Below, in pieces: positions 18,401-25,304 of a stretch of 41,388 bases of DNA. Position numbers and translations under genes: made by a program. The DNA comes from Acidobacteriota bacterium (lineage in GTDB: Bacteria; Acidobacteriota; Terriglobia; UBA7540), in the NCBI GenBank assembly GCA_902812415.1, contig CADDZJ010000026.1, positions 1 through 41,388 on the forward strand, given 5' to 3'. Position 1 is the stretch's first letter; each line of letters begins with the position of its first letter. The notes below the pieces were generated by a model. It ran no database searches, had not been told where the DNA came from, and was given only the letters and a program-made list of their open reading frames with translations.

Positions 18401-18592
18401 CGTGAGATAACCTTCCATTTGCGCGGGGCTCATGCCGCCGTAGGGCTGCGCCACATAGATGACCGGCAGATTGAGGTTGGGGAAAATATCAATCGGCATG
18501 CGCGTGAGCGCCAGCACCGAGCACAGCGCGATGCCGATGATCGAGACCATCACCGTAATGGGCCGTCTTAAAGCTGCATGGACTAACCACAT
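15431..18592 (-). CDS. RND-family efflux permease (AcrB/HAE1-like)
   Basis: A 1053-aa inner-membrane transporter of the usual length (about 1030-1070). It starts [47 protein letters not shown], typical of the family. A large periplasmic loop is followed by TM2-6, the second loop and TM8-12. The proton-relay motif in TM4 is [17 protein letters not shown]400 is kept but the second Asp is Glu (E401), where AcrB has DD. Downstream motifs such as [21 protein letters not shown] and [22 protein letters not shown] are intact. It uses proton flow to expel compounds through the adaptor and TolC. The gene starts 3 nt after the TolC gene stop, so the two are translationally close. The substrate class is not clear; CusA-like metal sites were not evident. 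Confidence 0.88.
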   Translation of the reverse strand: MWLVHAALRRPITVMVSIIGIALCSVLALTRMPIDIFPNLNLPVIYVAQPYGGMSPAQMEGYLTYYYEYNFLYIAGLESVESKSVENFALLKLSFLPGTDMNQALSQTIAYIERAHAYMPAGTVPPFVLRFDAGSVPVGFLVFSSKTHTVDELQDLALNRVRPLFTTLPGVSSPATFGGSSRTIVIHVNREKLNSYRMSTGEVVKALLSGNVIAPAGDVRTGNLDRITPMNSVVTNIQDLADLPIRTGAGPTVFMRDIGWVEDGSDITLGYALVNGRRTVYLPVTKRADASTIDVVNSVKDSMDRFRNVLPSDIQVSYEFDQSGRVRNSLASLIREGILGALLTGLMVFLFLREWRSSFIVIASIPFALLTAVVALWFTNQTINIMTLGGLALAVGILVDEGTVEIENIHRNLQETNEVAHAVLNATRQTIMPRFLSMLAILAVFVPSFLMVGVTRALFVPLSLAVGFAMIASYVLSSTFVPVLYIWFNKRLHRSEEESSGRSKFDHFRDRYGSFIQRLLRRRRLLVGAYLGLTILVIFLLAPQLGREIFPHIPENQFQLRLRAPTGTRIEVTEQIALKALDEIKRLAGPQNVDISIGYVGTYAPSYPINLIYLWTSGPHEAILRIQLKPNAHLHVTALEEQLRPVLARDFPGTAFTFESGDIVSQIMDFGSPTPIEVAIHGPNMATNHAYAEKVRAQLAKNEHLRDLHYGQPLDYPSLNVDIDRTRAGQLGLTVQQIAQSLETATWSSRFVSRNFWQDPETGIGYQVQVEVPQSEMKGLDDVADIPLMQGGPSNHPNLGDVAHLSYGSVVGEFDRFDMARMISLTANVEGEDLARAANQVDAAIKAAGAPPHGVEVHVRGQVAPLRQTFHYLGLGLAFAIVAIFLLLAANFQSMRLAFVTVSTMPAVICGVIIALLLTGTTLNLQSFMGAIMALGVSVANSILLVTFAEVHRRETRSPATEAAVYGGRTRLRPILMTSLAMIAGMVPMALALGEGGHQTAPLGRAVIGGLAASTVATLLILPAIFSLAQEHASAESASLDPSDPDSPYATAE

Positions 18593-18595
18593 AAA

Positions 18596-20029
18596 TCAGG
18601 GGGCTCCGGTTGTCAGGCTGTTGGCCAGATTGAGGAATGGATGGATATCGCCTTGCGCTGCGGCGAGATCGGCCAGCGCGCGCCAAATGCTCAGGCGGGC
18701 GAGCGAATCATCGATCTCCGCCTGCACCAGCAGCCGCTGGGCTTCGGCCACATCGACGATGGTTCCCACTCCGGCCTGGAAACGCGCGCGGGCTTGCGCT
18801 TCGCTGTCGCGCGAAGCCTGTAACTCAACCGGCGTGTTCTGGGCGACGCGGCGGGCGCCCTCGATGGTGGCCTTCGCCCGCTCCAACTGCCCGGAAAGGT
18901 TCTGAATCGTCTGATCGTAGAGCGCCTGTTCGCGGCGGCGATTGGCCAGCTCAATGCGCCGGCGCTCGTGAATGGAGGCAAAGTCAAACAGAGGAAGCGA
19001 TACGGTAAGGCCGGCTTCCCAGTTGTGGACGTCCGCGCCTAATCCGTTGAATCCCGGGGCGGCCAATCCCTTCGAGTTCTCCCCGCTGCCGCGCGCCGAA
19101 GTCAGCCCTTCCAGCGTGAAATGAGGGTAAAACGAGTGGTTCAACACGTTGATTCTGGACTGAACCTCTTCGATTCTTTGCTGTTCCACGATGGCTTGCG
19201 GATGGTTCGCAACGGAGGTCTCTTGCCAGATATTTTCCGGAGGAATCTGGAGGAACGGCCCGGGTTTGATTTCAACGCGGGTTCCAGTGATGCCCAGAAT
19301 TTCCGCCAGGGCGGCATTTGCAACCTGAAGGTTTTCCTGAGCAAGGATAAGCTGCGTTCGGGCGGCCGCCAACTCCGCGTCCGCTCGGGAAGCGTCGGCG
19401 CCGGGCCGCAAGTGCGCATCAACCAGCGCGTGAACCGACCGGGCAAACACCGTTCTCCGATCCACGTCGGCCTGCGAGGCTTTCACGCGTTGCTCGTCGG
19501 CAAGAACGGCCAGCGAAGCATCCGTAACCGCTGTGGCCACGCCCAGCCGAGTGAGCGTGACTTCCGCCGCCGTGCGGCGGGCCGTGGACTGCGCCGAGCG
19601 CACCTGCGAGCGGCGGTATCCAAAATCGAAGGGCTCCCAGGAAAGCAAAAGCCCCGCGCCGCTTACCCAGAAGGCCCGGTCGGACGGAGGCAAGACCGTT
19701 CCTTGCGTGCCGGTCAGGATATTGGGGGACTGAGGCAACAGAACTCCAAGAACGCTGTTGCGCGTGCCGCGATCTCCCTGCCAGACGGCGTCCAGCCGGG
19801 GCAGATAATTGGTGGCCGCCAGACCTACGCTGGCCTTGGCGGCGTTGTAGCGCTCAAGCGCCGCGCGCACGGCAGGATAGTTCGCCAAAGCGTAATTGAC
19901 AGCCTCCTGGACAGTAAAGGTTTTGGTCTGAGGGGCATTGGCCTGGGCTGCCTGGGTTGAAGCGATTGAGGAGAGACCGAGAAAGACCAGCGAGAAAAAC
20001 TGAAGAATATTCCTTTTTCTAAACAGCAA
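18596..20029 (-). CDS. TolC-like outer-membrane efflux protein (TTG start)
   Basis: A 477-aa product. I choose the TTG at 20029: a near-ideal ribosome site GGAGGTGA (20045-20038) lies 8 nt before it, and the protein then opens with a good signal peptide (MLFRKRNILQFFSLVFLGLSSIASTQAAQ). A GTG at 20104 would need no such site. Then come two OEP repeats: TVQEAVNYALANYPAVRAALERYNAAKASVGLAATNYLPRLDA and, later, IVEQQRIEEVQSRINVLNHSFYPHFTLEGL. These form the helical barrel that crosses the periplasm. It is the first gene of the set TolC, RND pump, adaptor. A short inverted repeat at 20108-20121 (AATGT-ATCG-ACATT) lies in its leader and could be an operator, though no regulator gene is beside it. 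Confidence 0.85.
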   Translation of the reverse strand: MLFRKRNILQFFSLVFLGLSSIASTQAAQANAPQTKTFTVQEAVNYALANYPAVRAALERYNAAKASVGLAATNYLPRLDAVWQGDRGTRNSVLGVLLPQSPNILTGTQGTVLPPSDRAFWVSGAGLLLSWEPFDFGYRRSQVRSAQSTARRTAAEVTLTRLGVATAVTDASLAVLADEQRVKASQADVDRRTVFARSVHALVDAHLRPGADASRADAELAAARTQLILAQENLQVANAALAEILGITGTRVEIKPGPFLQIPPENIWQETSVANHPQAIVEQQRIEEVQSRINVLNHSFYPHFTLEGLTSARGSGENSKGLAAPGFNGLGADVHNWEAGLTVSLPLFDFASIHERRRIELANRRREQALYDQTIQNLSGQLERAKATIEGARRVAQNTPVELQASRDSEAQARARFQAGVGTIVDVAEAQRLLVQAEIDDSLARLSIWRALADLAAAQGDIHPFLNLANSLTTGAP

Positions 20030-20107
20030 AAACTCCGTCACCTCCCACTGTTTCCTCAAGCGCAGAAGCCATCCTTCTGCCCTGGCCCCAAGGAAACGGC
20101 GCACACA

Positions 20108-20121
20108 AATGTATCGACATT
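20108..20121. promoter_or_regulatory. Possible operator upstream of the efflux genes
   Basis: AATGT-ATCG-ACATT is a perfect 5-bp inverted repeat located about 80 nt before the TolC-like start. Such sites suit a small dimeric regulator (for example TetR-like), but arms of five bases occur often by chance. Confidence 0.25.
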
Positions 20122-20272
20122 GTGCATCAACTCGTTGAAATTAAAGCGTTAAATCGATGTAAAAATTTCTTAACATGGTCTTAATATCTCGGAGGGTGTG
20201 TTGTAGAGAGGGTGAGAAGAATGAAATCTTGTGGACCTGCGGGTAAGGTTAGTGAGAAGACCGATACAGCGT

Positions 20273-20599
20273 TCAGATGAGTCCCAGCACGTTCCACCAG
20301 TCTTGTGCAGCATGCAGGACACGCACAATCGAAACGCCATGTGATCGCGGGAGGTAAAAAATCAGGAATTTTTCAAACCCTTTCACCTGCCATTTGCGCA
20401 TCCCTGCTGTCTCCGCCCGGCGCAACCTTAGCTCATGGCCCATTGCCGGATATCGGGCCAGGTCGGAAAAGCTTTCGTCCGCCGCTAATAGAGATCGCTC
20501 GGCGGTCTCAACGCCTGCATTTTCAGCCAGGTGGATGTAATGCTGAATCAGGTCGCGCTTCGCAGCCACGCGCTTATGGATCTGCGCTATTCCACTCAA
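20273..20599 (-). CDS. RelE/ParE-family toxin
   Basis: A 108-aa product read from an ATG that overlaps the antitoxin stop (ATGA) at 20596-20599. Features of the ParE fold are visible: a leading helix pair (AKRDLIQHYIHLAENAGVETAERSLLAADESFSDLARYP, where the YP precedes MGHELR), then the strands LRLRRAETAGMRKWQVKGFEKFLIFYLP and VSIVRVLHAAQDW. ParE toxins block DNA gyrase; RelE relatives cut mRNA on the ribosome. Which of these applies here is not settled, though pairing with a ParD-type partner favours the ParE side. The protein is cytoplasmic. A very short upstream-strand reading frame overlaps its end but is not a supported gene. Confidence 0.85.
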   Translation of the reverse strand: MSGIAQIHKRVAAKRDLIQHYIHLAENAGVETAERSLLAADESFSDLARYPAMGHELRLRRAETAGMRKWQVKGFEKFLIFYLPRSHGVSIVRVLHAAQDWWNVLGLI

Positions 20600-20856
20600 T
20601 GTCGTTTTTTGCGACTCCTGATTTGCCTCAAGGCTTCCTTTCGGATGTCCTCGAAGTCCTGATGCGTAAACTTGGTTTCTTCACCTTCCAACCCCTCGAT
20701 CAGCAACGCCTCTAACCGCTCTTCAGCCTTGCGCTTTTCGTCTTCGCGGATCAGCGCGCGAATGTACTCACTGACGCTGCTATAGCGGCCAGCGGCAATC
20801 TGCGTGTCAACGAATTCTTTCAGCCTTTCAGGCAGGGAGACGTTCATCGTTTGCAT
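20596..20856 (-). CDS. ParD-type antitoxin
   Basis: An 86-aa product. GGAGG (20869-20865) lies 8 nt before the ATG at 20856. The N terminus MQTMNVSLPERLKEFVDTQIAAGRYSSVSEYIRALIREDE is a ribbon-helix-helix domain with the ParD pattern (G-x-Y-x-S-x-S-E-x-I-R). The C-terminal charged part would wrap the toxin. It overlaps the toxin gene by 4 nt, the usual order of antitoxin first. Family knowledge: the antitoxin binds its own promoter, and tandem half sites lie just upstream here. The pair stabilises chromosomal segments or acts against phage. Confidence 0.88.
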   Translation of the reverse strand: MQTMNVSLPERLKEFVDTQIAAGRYSSVSEYIRALIREDEKRKAEERLEALLIEGLEGEETKFTHQDFEDIRKEALRQIRSRKKRH

Positions 20857-20890
20857 GGCGACACCCTCCTCGTTCTAGCTTACCGTATAA

Positions 20891-20915
20891 TGGCAATATA
20901 TGCCAATCGATGCCA
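20891..20915 (-). promoter_or_regulatory. Likely antitoxin operator: three TGGCA half sites spaced 10 bp
   Basis: Half sites TGGCA (20891-20895), TGCCA (20901-20905) and TGCCA (20911-20915) start exactly 10 bp apart, i.e. on one face of the helix. The first two form the perfect inverted repeat TGGCA-ATATA-TGCCA. Ribbon-helix-helix antitoxins bind such arrays. The site is 35-60 nt upstream of the antitoxin start. Confidence 0.55.
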
Positions 20916-21008
20916 TTCCGGGTCATGCCGACGGCGTTGACGAAAGATGCCCAGAGGATTTTGGAGCAAGACAAATGATTTCCTGTGGCTTGGGTGGCGC
21001 TTCGGCTT

Positions 21009-21695
21009 TCAGCCCGCGAATCGGTAGCCCAGCCCTTGCACGGTCAGGATCAGGCGAGGATGCTTTGGGTCATCTTCAAGTTTCTGGCGCAGCCAGGCCA
21101 CATGAACGTCCACGGTGCGGGTGTTGGGAGTGGATTCATAGCCCCAGACATTCTTGAGCAGTTCCTCGCGGGAAATGGTTTCCCCGCGATGCTCGATAAA
21201 ATAACGGAGCAACTGAAACTCGCGTGCTGACAGCATCACCTTCTGGGTGTCGCGCCAGACTGTCGTGGATTTGAAGTCAACCCGCAGCGTCCCGGACTGA
21301 TAGGCCGCATTCGACGCGCCGGAAGGCGCGGGGCGGCGGAGCAGCGCTTCAACGCGCGCGAGCAATTCGAGCATATCGAATGGCTTGGTCAGGTAGTCGT
21401 CGGCGCCGAGTTTCAGGCCGACTACCTTATCCACAATCTGGCTGCGGGCGGTGAGCATTAAAATCGGTATGGTGACGTTTTGCGACCGGAGGTCACGGCA
21501 AACATCCAGGCCGCTTTTGAAAGGAAGCATCACGTCGAGAATAATCAGATCAACATCGCCTGCTGAAGCCCGGCCAAGAGCCTGCTTTCCATCGGAAGCG
21601 GTCTCAACATCATAGCCCTCGTTGCGGAGGCGGTCGCTGAGCGTGACGACAAGCCCGGGCTCATCCTCGACCAGCAGGATTTTCTTATTATTCAT
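21009..21695 (-). CDS. OmpR/PhoB-family response regulator
   Basis: A 228-aa product with start ATG at 21695 (no clear ribosome site). The receiver is intact: acidic pair E10/D12 region (LLVEDEP), phospho-acceptor D54 in LIILDVMLP, T82 and K104 in DDYLTKPF. The winged-helix DNA-binding domain follows: LRVDFKSTTVWRDTQKVMLSAREFQLLRYFIEHRGETISREELLKNVWGYESTPNTRTVDVHVAWLRQKL. It is paired with the kinase upstream on minus (start of the kinase at 23720), 183 nt away with a repeat between. Targets are not known; the adjacent glycoside hydrolase is only a neighbour. Confidence 0.9.
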   Translation of the reverse strand: MNNKKILLVEDEPGLVVTLSDRLRNEGYDVETASDGKQALGRASAGDVDLIILDVMLPFKSGLDVCRDLRSQNVTIPILMLTARSQIVDKVVGLKLGADDYLTKPFDMLELLARVEALLRRPAPSGASNAAYQSGTLRVDFKSTTVWRDTQKVMLSAREFQLLRYFIEHRGETISREELLKNVWGYESTPNTRTVDVHVAWLRQKLEDDPKHPRLILTVQGLGYRFAG

Positions 21696-21778
21696 AGGAG
21701 AAGGTCGAAACCTGTAAGAGGCTGATTATCGCATGGACGGCGAGATTCCTCGCTGAGTTTATCCGAACCTGCAATACA

Positions 21779-21806
21779 GGGATTCTTCGCTTGCGCTCAG
21801 AATGAC
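21779..21806. repeat. Half copy of the 88-bp palindromic element
   Basis: The sequence GGATTCTTCGCTTGCGCTC then AGAATGACA matches the right half of the element at 2876-2963 (GATTCTTCG ... AATGACAG). It sits between the kinase and regulator genes. A related fragment with GAAGAATCTC lies near 30443-30500. Confidence 0.55.
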
Positions 21807-21878
21807 AAGCGAAGGGCTCGGAATGACACGATCAGGGAACTCGCCTCAGCAACCCGTTAAGGTGATGTCTCGACAGCC

Positions 21879-23720
21879 TCAGGCTGCCGTTGTGGGCGTC
21901 TCAACAGCCACCAGGCCTGGAAGATGCAGCGTAAAGCTGCTTCCCTGGCCCGGAGAGCTTGTGACGGTGATCGCGCCTCCCATCGCTTCGGCAATCTCTT
22001 TGGCGATGCTGAGTCCTAGTCCGGTTCCGTGAACTTGCAGGGTGTTTTTGATTTTGCCGCGATAGAACGGCTCGAAGATGTGAGGCAGGTCTTCCGGCTC
22101 AATCCCTACTCCGCGATCCTCAACTGTGATCCTGACTTCCGGCCCTTGCTTGCCCATTGCTTTTTCAGCCCGAAGGCCGATCCAGCGATTTTCCTGGCCA
22201 TATTTAATGGCGTTTGAAATCAGGTTTTGGATGCAGCGGCTCAGAGCGGATGGATCTGCTAGGACAAGGGGAAGGTCGGATTCCAGGCGTTTCTCGACGC
22301 TGACGCCGGTTGATTCCAAGGCTGGTTGCGCATCTGCAAGGGCCGCCTCAATGATCTCGAGGATATCTACCGGACGCTGACTGTAGGATGGCGGGCCGGC
22401 CCGTCCGGCGGCAAAGACCAGAATCTGTTCCATCATCTCCGAAAGCCGGCGGCCCTCAGCCTGAATGAGCGCGCCATAATTCTTAACTTGCTCTTTTGCG
22501 CCCACCACTCCATCCGCCAGATTTTCTGCTGCCGAGCAGATGACCGCAAGGGGCGTGCGCAGTTCATGAGAGATATTCGCCACAAAATCCATCTGAAGTT
22601 TGGCAAGACGCTGGGCTCGCTGGGCTGAGATCAGGATCAAGCCCATGCTGGCCGCGAGCAAGAGCAATACGCTGAAGCTCACTGTCAGATTCCGGCGGCG
22701 CAGGCCCAATACGGCTGTCTCCACAGAACCTGAGCGGTGCCGCACGATCATCTTCCAGTTTGCGGTCCGATTGGCCGGAACAATGAAGGCGAACGGTTGC
22801 CTGGCTCCTTCGAGATTGAATGAGTCAATGCCTTCCGGTGATGACGCGCTCGCAATCTCGTCACTGACGGAATTAGCCTTGTTCCTGTCTTCCTGGAAAG
22901 GCGGTTGCATCGAGGTGTGTCTGCCGCTGAAGAGAAGGTCTGCGACGGCATCGCCGGTTGGAGAAGTGGAGTTGATTGCGCCCGAAGATGATTGGTAGAT
23001 GACGCGGGCAGGGCGGCCGCCGCTCACAATCGTGACGCCGTAAGTAAAACCTTCCGGGCCGCGAAAATAGCGATCAGCCAGCATGGGCAGCAGGACTCGC
23101 TGGATGAAATTCATATCGAGCTGCACGATCACGCCGCCGCTCGGAACGTCCATTTTTTCCGGAGTCTCCGGCTTGCCGGTGGTGACTCGCCAGGCGTGAT
23201 AGAGCGCTGGAATCCGCTCGTCGATGACCCATGGCGCTTCATCGGCTTTTGCCGGGCGCTCCATCCCGCCCGGAGAGGCCTGGCGCAGAAGACGATGATG
23301 CAAGGATTCGAACTCAGGCGGCCAAGGAATGCTTGCAAACCTGGCAGAGGCTGGGTTGAAGCGAAAAAGCCGGAGGCTTCCGTCGCGCCCGGTCCTCCAG
23401 ACGAATAATCCCGCGACCAGGGCGGGATGCGCGGAAGCGCCCATCCAGTCGGAGTAATGATCGCCATAGGCTCGCATGATTTTGGCCGGCGGACCGCTGG
23501 GAACCGTCTGAAACGTCCAGCAAACGCGAAAAAGCTCGAGATAAAAATTGCGCCGGAATCGAGTAACGGCGATGTGAAGATTCGCTTCCAGCCGTTCACG
23601 CTGCGCCTGGCTCACCTGATTGCTCCAGCGAATTTGAAGAATAGCCAGGACGATCAGGATCACGGCCAGGGCACAGACCAGGCCAATCCAGGAAGCAGAA
23701 CGGCGCGGGCGCAGCCTCAT
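21879..23720 (-). CDS. Membrane sensor histidine kinase
   Basis: A 613-aa product. TM1 spans residues about 11-30 (WIGLVCALAVILIVLAILQI), an extracytoplasmic sensor region of about 310 residues follows, then TM2 near 345-366. The dimerisation/phospho-acceptor motif is ANISHELRTPL with H385. N box CIQNLISNAIKYG, G1 VEDRGVGIE with the F box DLPHIFEPFYRG, and G2 GTGLGLSIAKEI are all present, so it should be active. There is no evident HAMP between TM2 and the kinase core; a short helix links them. It likely phosphorylates the OmpR-type regulator 183 nt downstream. The sensor region is not recognised as a known family, so the ligand is unknown. Confidence 0.9.
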   Translation of the reverse strand: MRLRPRRSASWIGLVCALAVILIVLAILQIRWSNQVSQAQRERLEANLHIAVTRFRRNFYLELFRVCWTFQTVPSGPPAKIMRAYGDHYSDWMGASAHPALVAGLFVWRTGRDGSLRLFRFNPASARFASIPWPPEFESLHHRLLRQASPGGMERPAKADEAPWVIDERIPALYHAWRVTTGKPETPEKMDVPSGGVIVQLDMNFIQRVLLPMLADRYFRGPEGFTYGVTIVSGGRPARVIYQSSSGAINSTSPTGDAVADLLFSGRHTSMQPPFQEDRNKANSVSDEIASASSPEGIDSFNLEGARQPFAFIVPANRTANWKMIVRHRSGSVETAVLGLRRRNLTVSFSVLLLLAASMGLILISAQRAQRLAKLQMDFVANISHELRTPLAVICSAAENLADGVVGAKEQVKNYGALIQAEGRRLSEMMEQILVFAAGRAGPPSYSQRPVDILEIIEAALADAQPALESTGVSVEKRLESDLPLVLADPSALSRCIQNLISNAIKYGQENRWIGLRAEKAMGKQGPEVRITVEDRGVGIEPEDLPHIFEPFYRGKIKNTLQVHGTGLGLSIAKEIAEAMGGAITVTSSPGQGSSFTLHLPGLVAVETPTTAA

Positions 23721-23973
23721 AGTGCAAGCATAGTGGGGGTTGTCTTTCGACGCAAGCGTGACGGTGTCCTGGGCGTCGTCCTTGTCAGGATAACCTTGCG
23801 GGCCGTTGCCAGCCTACCGAGAGCTGTGGGTTAAAGCCCCAACATTCACTACTGTAGCGGCGGTGTCCTCAGCGCCCGGAAAGAGCTGGTATCACCACCA
23901 GCGCCTTTTCATCATAAGACCGGCGGTGAGGACACCGCCGCTACAATACAGATTTTTCCTGTAATCTGCAGCG
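23721..23973. other. Intergenic region with a long inverted repeat
   Basis: 253 nt between the kinase and the glycoside hydrolase. At 23853-23876 and 23922-23945 are 24-bp arms, identical on complement except at one base, with a 45-nt centre. The outer parts are TGTAGCGGCGG and CCGCCGCTACA. No ribosome site or ORF explains it; it looks like a mobile palindromic element, or a strong structure limiting read-through. Confidence 0.6.
23853..23945. repeat. 93-bp element with 24-bp inverted arms (TGTAGCGGCGG...)
   Basis: The arms match at 23 of 24 positions and run from the outermost TGTA/TACA ends inward. The centre (23877-23921) is unrelated to the arms. I know TGTAGCGGCGG ends from dispersed repeats in soil bacteria, but cannot search here. 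It could be a MITE or REP-like unit. Confidence 0.6.
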
Positions 23974-25257
23974 TCAACGATGGATGACATTTGCAAAGCC
24001 GCCCGGCTTTTGCGGCGTCAGATATTTCGGCGCATCGGTCAACGTGATCTTGAGTTCGTGGCGGCGCGCATGAAGCGGACGGAGCTCGCGGCCTTCGACG
24101 TCGGTGACAGCGAAGCGGCCATCAGCGCCGTGAATCGTAATCTGATGGGGCTGCCACGCTGCCGTCCAGATTACAAGACGCTGCTCTTGAGCCCTTGTGA
24201 AAAGCAGAATGTAATCCTGTGGGCCGCCTACCGTTAACCTCTCACTGAACCTGTAGCCATCCAGTGTGCGCGCGAGCGTCTGAAGCGCGAAATAAGCGGG
24301 CTTGGGTTTAAAGACAGGGCTTTTTCCTTTCTGATAGGGGAATTCGACGAGGCCGAAATTGGCTTCCTGATTGTTGGGATCGGTCCCATCATTGCGCCAG
24401 TCGTACCAGATGGTTAGCGGAATGCCTTCGGCAAGATCGCTGAGGAATTCACGCGCCAGCAGGTTGGCCTGCAAAGTGTTGCTCATCCCCGGCCAAAGCC
24501 AGGTGCTGGGATAGCCCCATTCGCCCGCAATGATGGGTATCGACTTGCCTTTGGGAGCATACGTCGCGATCAGCTTGCGAAGTTCGGCGTACTCGGTTGC
24601 GGTCGATTCTGGCGCGCGCTGGCGATAAGGATGGACGGAGACAGCATCCCAGTAGTTCAACAGGCCGGCCGCGAAGCATTCCTTGAGGAAACCGAGATCG
24701 ATCAGCGCGCCGGCGGGGCCGATGTATGTGGCGTCGGGTGTGTTCTCTCTGAGCGCCTCGCCTACGGCAAGCGCCAGCTTGATGTAATCGCCGTCATTTC
24801 GTTTGGGCTTCCAGAAGTAGCCGTTCGGCTCGTTATACATTTCCCAGACCACGCCGCGCCCGCGAAAGTGCCGGGCTGCGGCAATGGCCCAGCGAGCAAA
24901 TGCCGCACGTCCCGCCGGAGTGTGCGGTGAGAGGCCCTGATCATAGAGCTTGTTGGTATAATCGAAAATCAGAATGGGCCGGATGTGAAAGGGTTCAAGC
25001 GCCTCAAGCAGGCGATCATAGGTTGAAAAGTCGTATCGCCCTTTTGCCGGCTCCGTCTTCTGCCAGAAAAAATCCATGCGAACCCAACGGATGCCGGCGG
25101 CGGACAACTCTTCCATTTCACCCGGCTGCGGAATGGTGAAGTGGATGTCCACTCCGAGGCTTTCTGACACAGCGAGATGGGTTGGGATGGCGTTCTGAGC
25201 GACACTTAAAGAAGCCAGGATGAACAGAATGGAAAGTGACTGGAAGGCGTGTTTCAC
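23974..25257 (-). CDS. Secreted glycoside hydrolase, clan GH-A type (GH5/GH39-like)
   Basis: A 427-aa product if started at the GTG at 25257, which gives the signal peptide MKHAFQSLSILFILASLSVAQNA. A GTG at 25290 is in frame but lies in the loop of a palindrome and adds no expected residues. Neither has a clear ribosome site. The (beta/alpha)8 features are present: LGVDIHF, RWVRMDFFW, the acid/base in WEMYNEPN (E143), SVHPY, and the nucleophile in IAGEWGY (E246). The two Glu at the ends of strands 4 and 7 are the clan GH-A pattern. Family assignment between GH5, GH39 and related groups is uncertain, as is the substrate. The C-terminal 90 residues form a beta-rich tail. It probably acts in the periplasm or outside the cell. 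Confidence 0.75.
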   Translation of the reverse strand: MKHAFQSLSILFILASLSVAQNAIPTHLAVSESLGVDIHFTIPQPGEMEELSAAGIRWVRMDFFWQKTEPAKGRYDFSTYDRLLEALEPFHIRPILIFDYTNKLYDQGLSPHTPAGRAAFARWAIAAARHFRGRGVVWEMYNEPNGYFWKPKRNDGDYIKLALAVGEALRENTPDATYIGPAGALIDLGFLKECFAAGLLNYWDAVSVHPYRQRAPESTATEYAELRKLIATYAPKGKSIPIIAGEWGYPSTWLWPGMSNTLQANLLAREFLSDLAEGIPLTIWYDWRNDGTDPNNQEANFGLVEFPYQKGKSPVFKPKPAYFALQTLARTLDGYRFSERLTVGGPQDYILLFTRAQEQRLVIWTAAWQPHQITIHGADGRFAVTDVEGRELRPLHARRHELKITLTDAPKYLTPQKPGGFANVIHR

Positions 25258-25273
25258 AGTGAGGAGTTCAGAC

Positions 25274-25304
25274 TTGAATCCAGAATTCACAATTCTGAAT
25301 TCAA
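25274..25304. repeat. Near-perfect 14-bp palindrome at the alaS stop
   Basis: TTGAATCCAGAATT (25274-25287), a 3-nt loop CAC, and AATTCTGAATTCAA (25291-25304) pair at 13 of 14 positions. It begins directly after the alaS stop codon (25305-25307). Its AT-rich AATTCTGAATT composition resembles the repeats around the four-helix-bundle gene. There is no T run, so it is not called a terminator. Confidence 0.6.

Noticed and set aside
20221-20280. A 19-codon plus frame (MKSCGPAGKVSEKTDTAFR) with a purine-rich leader
   Set aside because: Too short and overlaps the toxin gene end; no conservation can be judged, so not reported as a gene.
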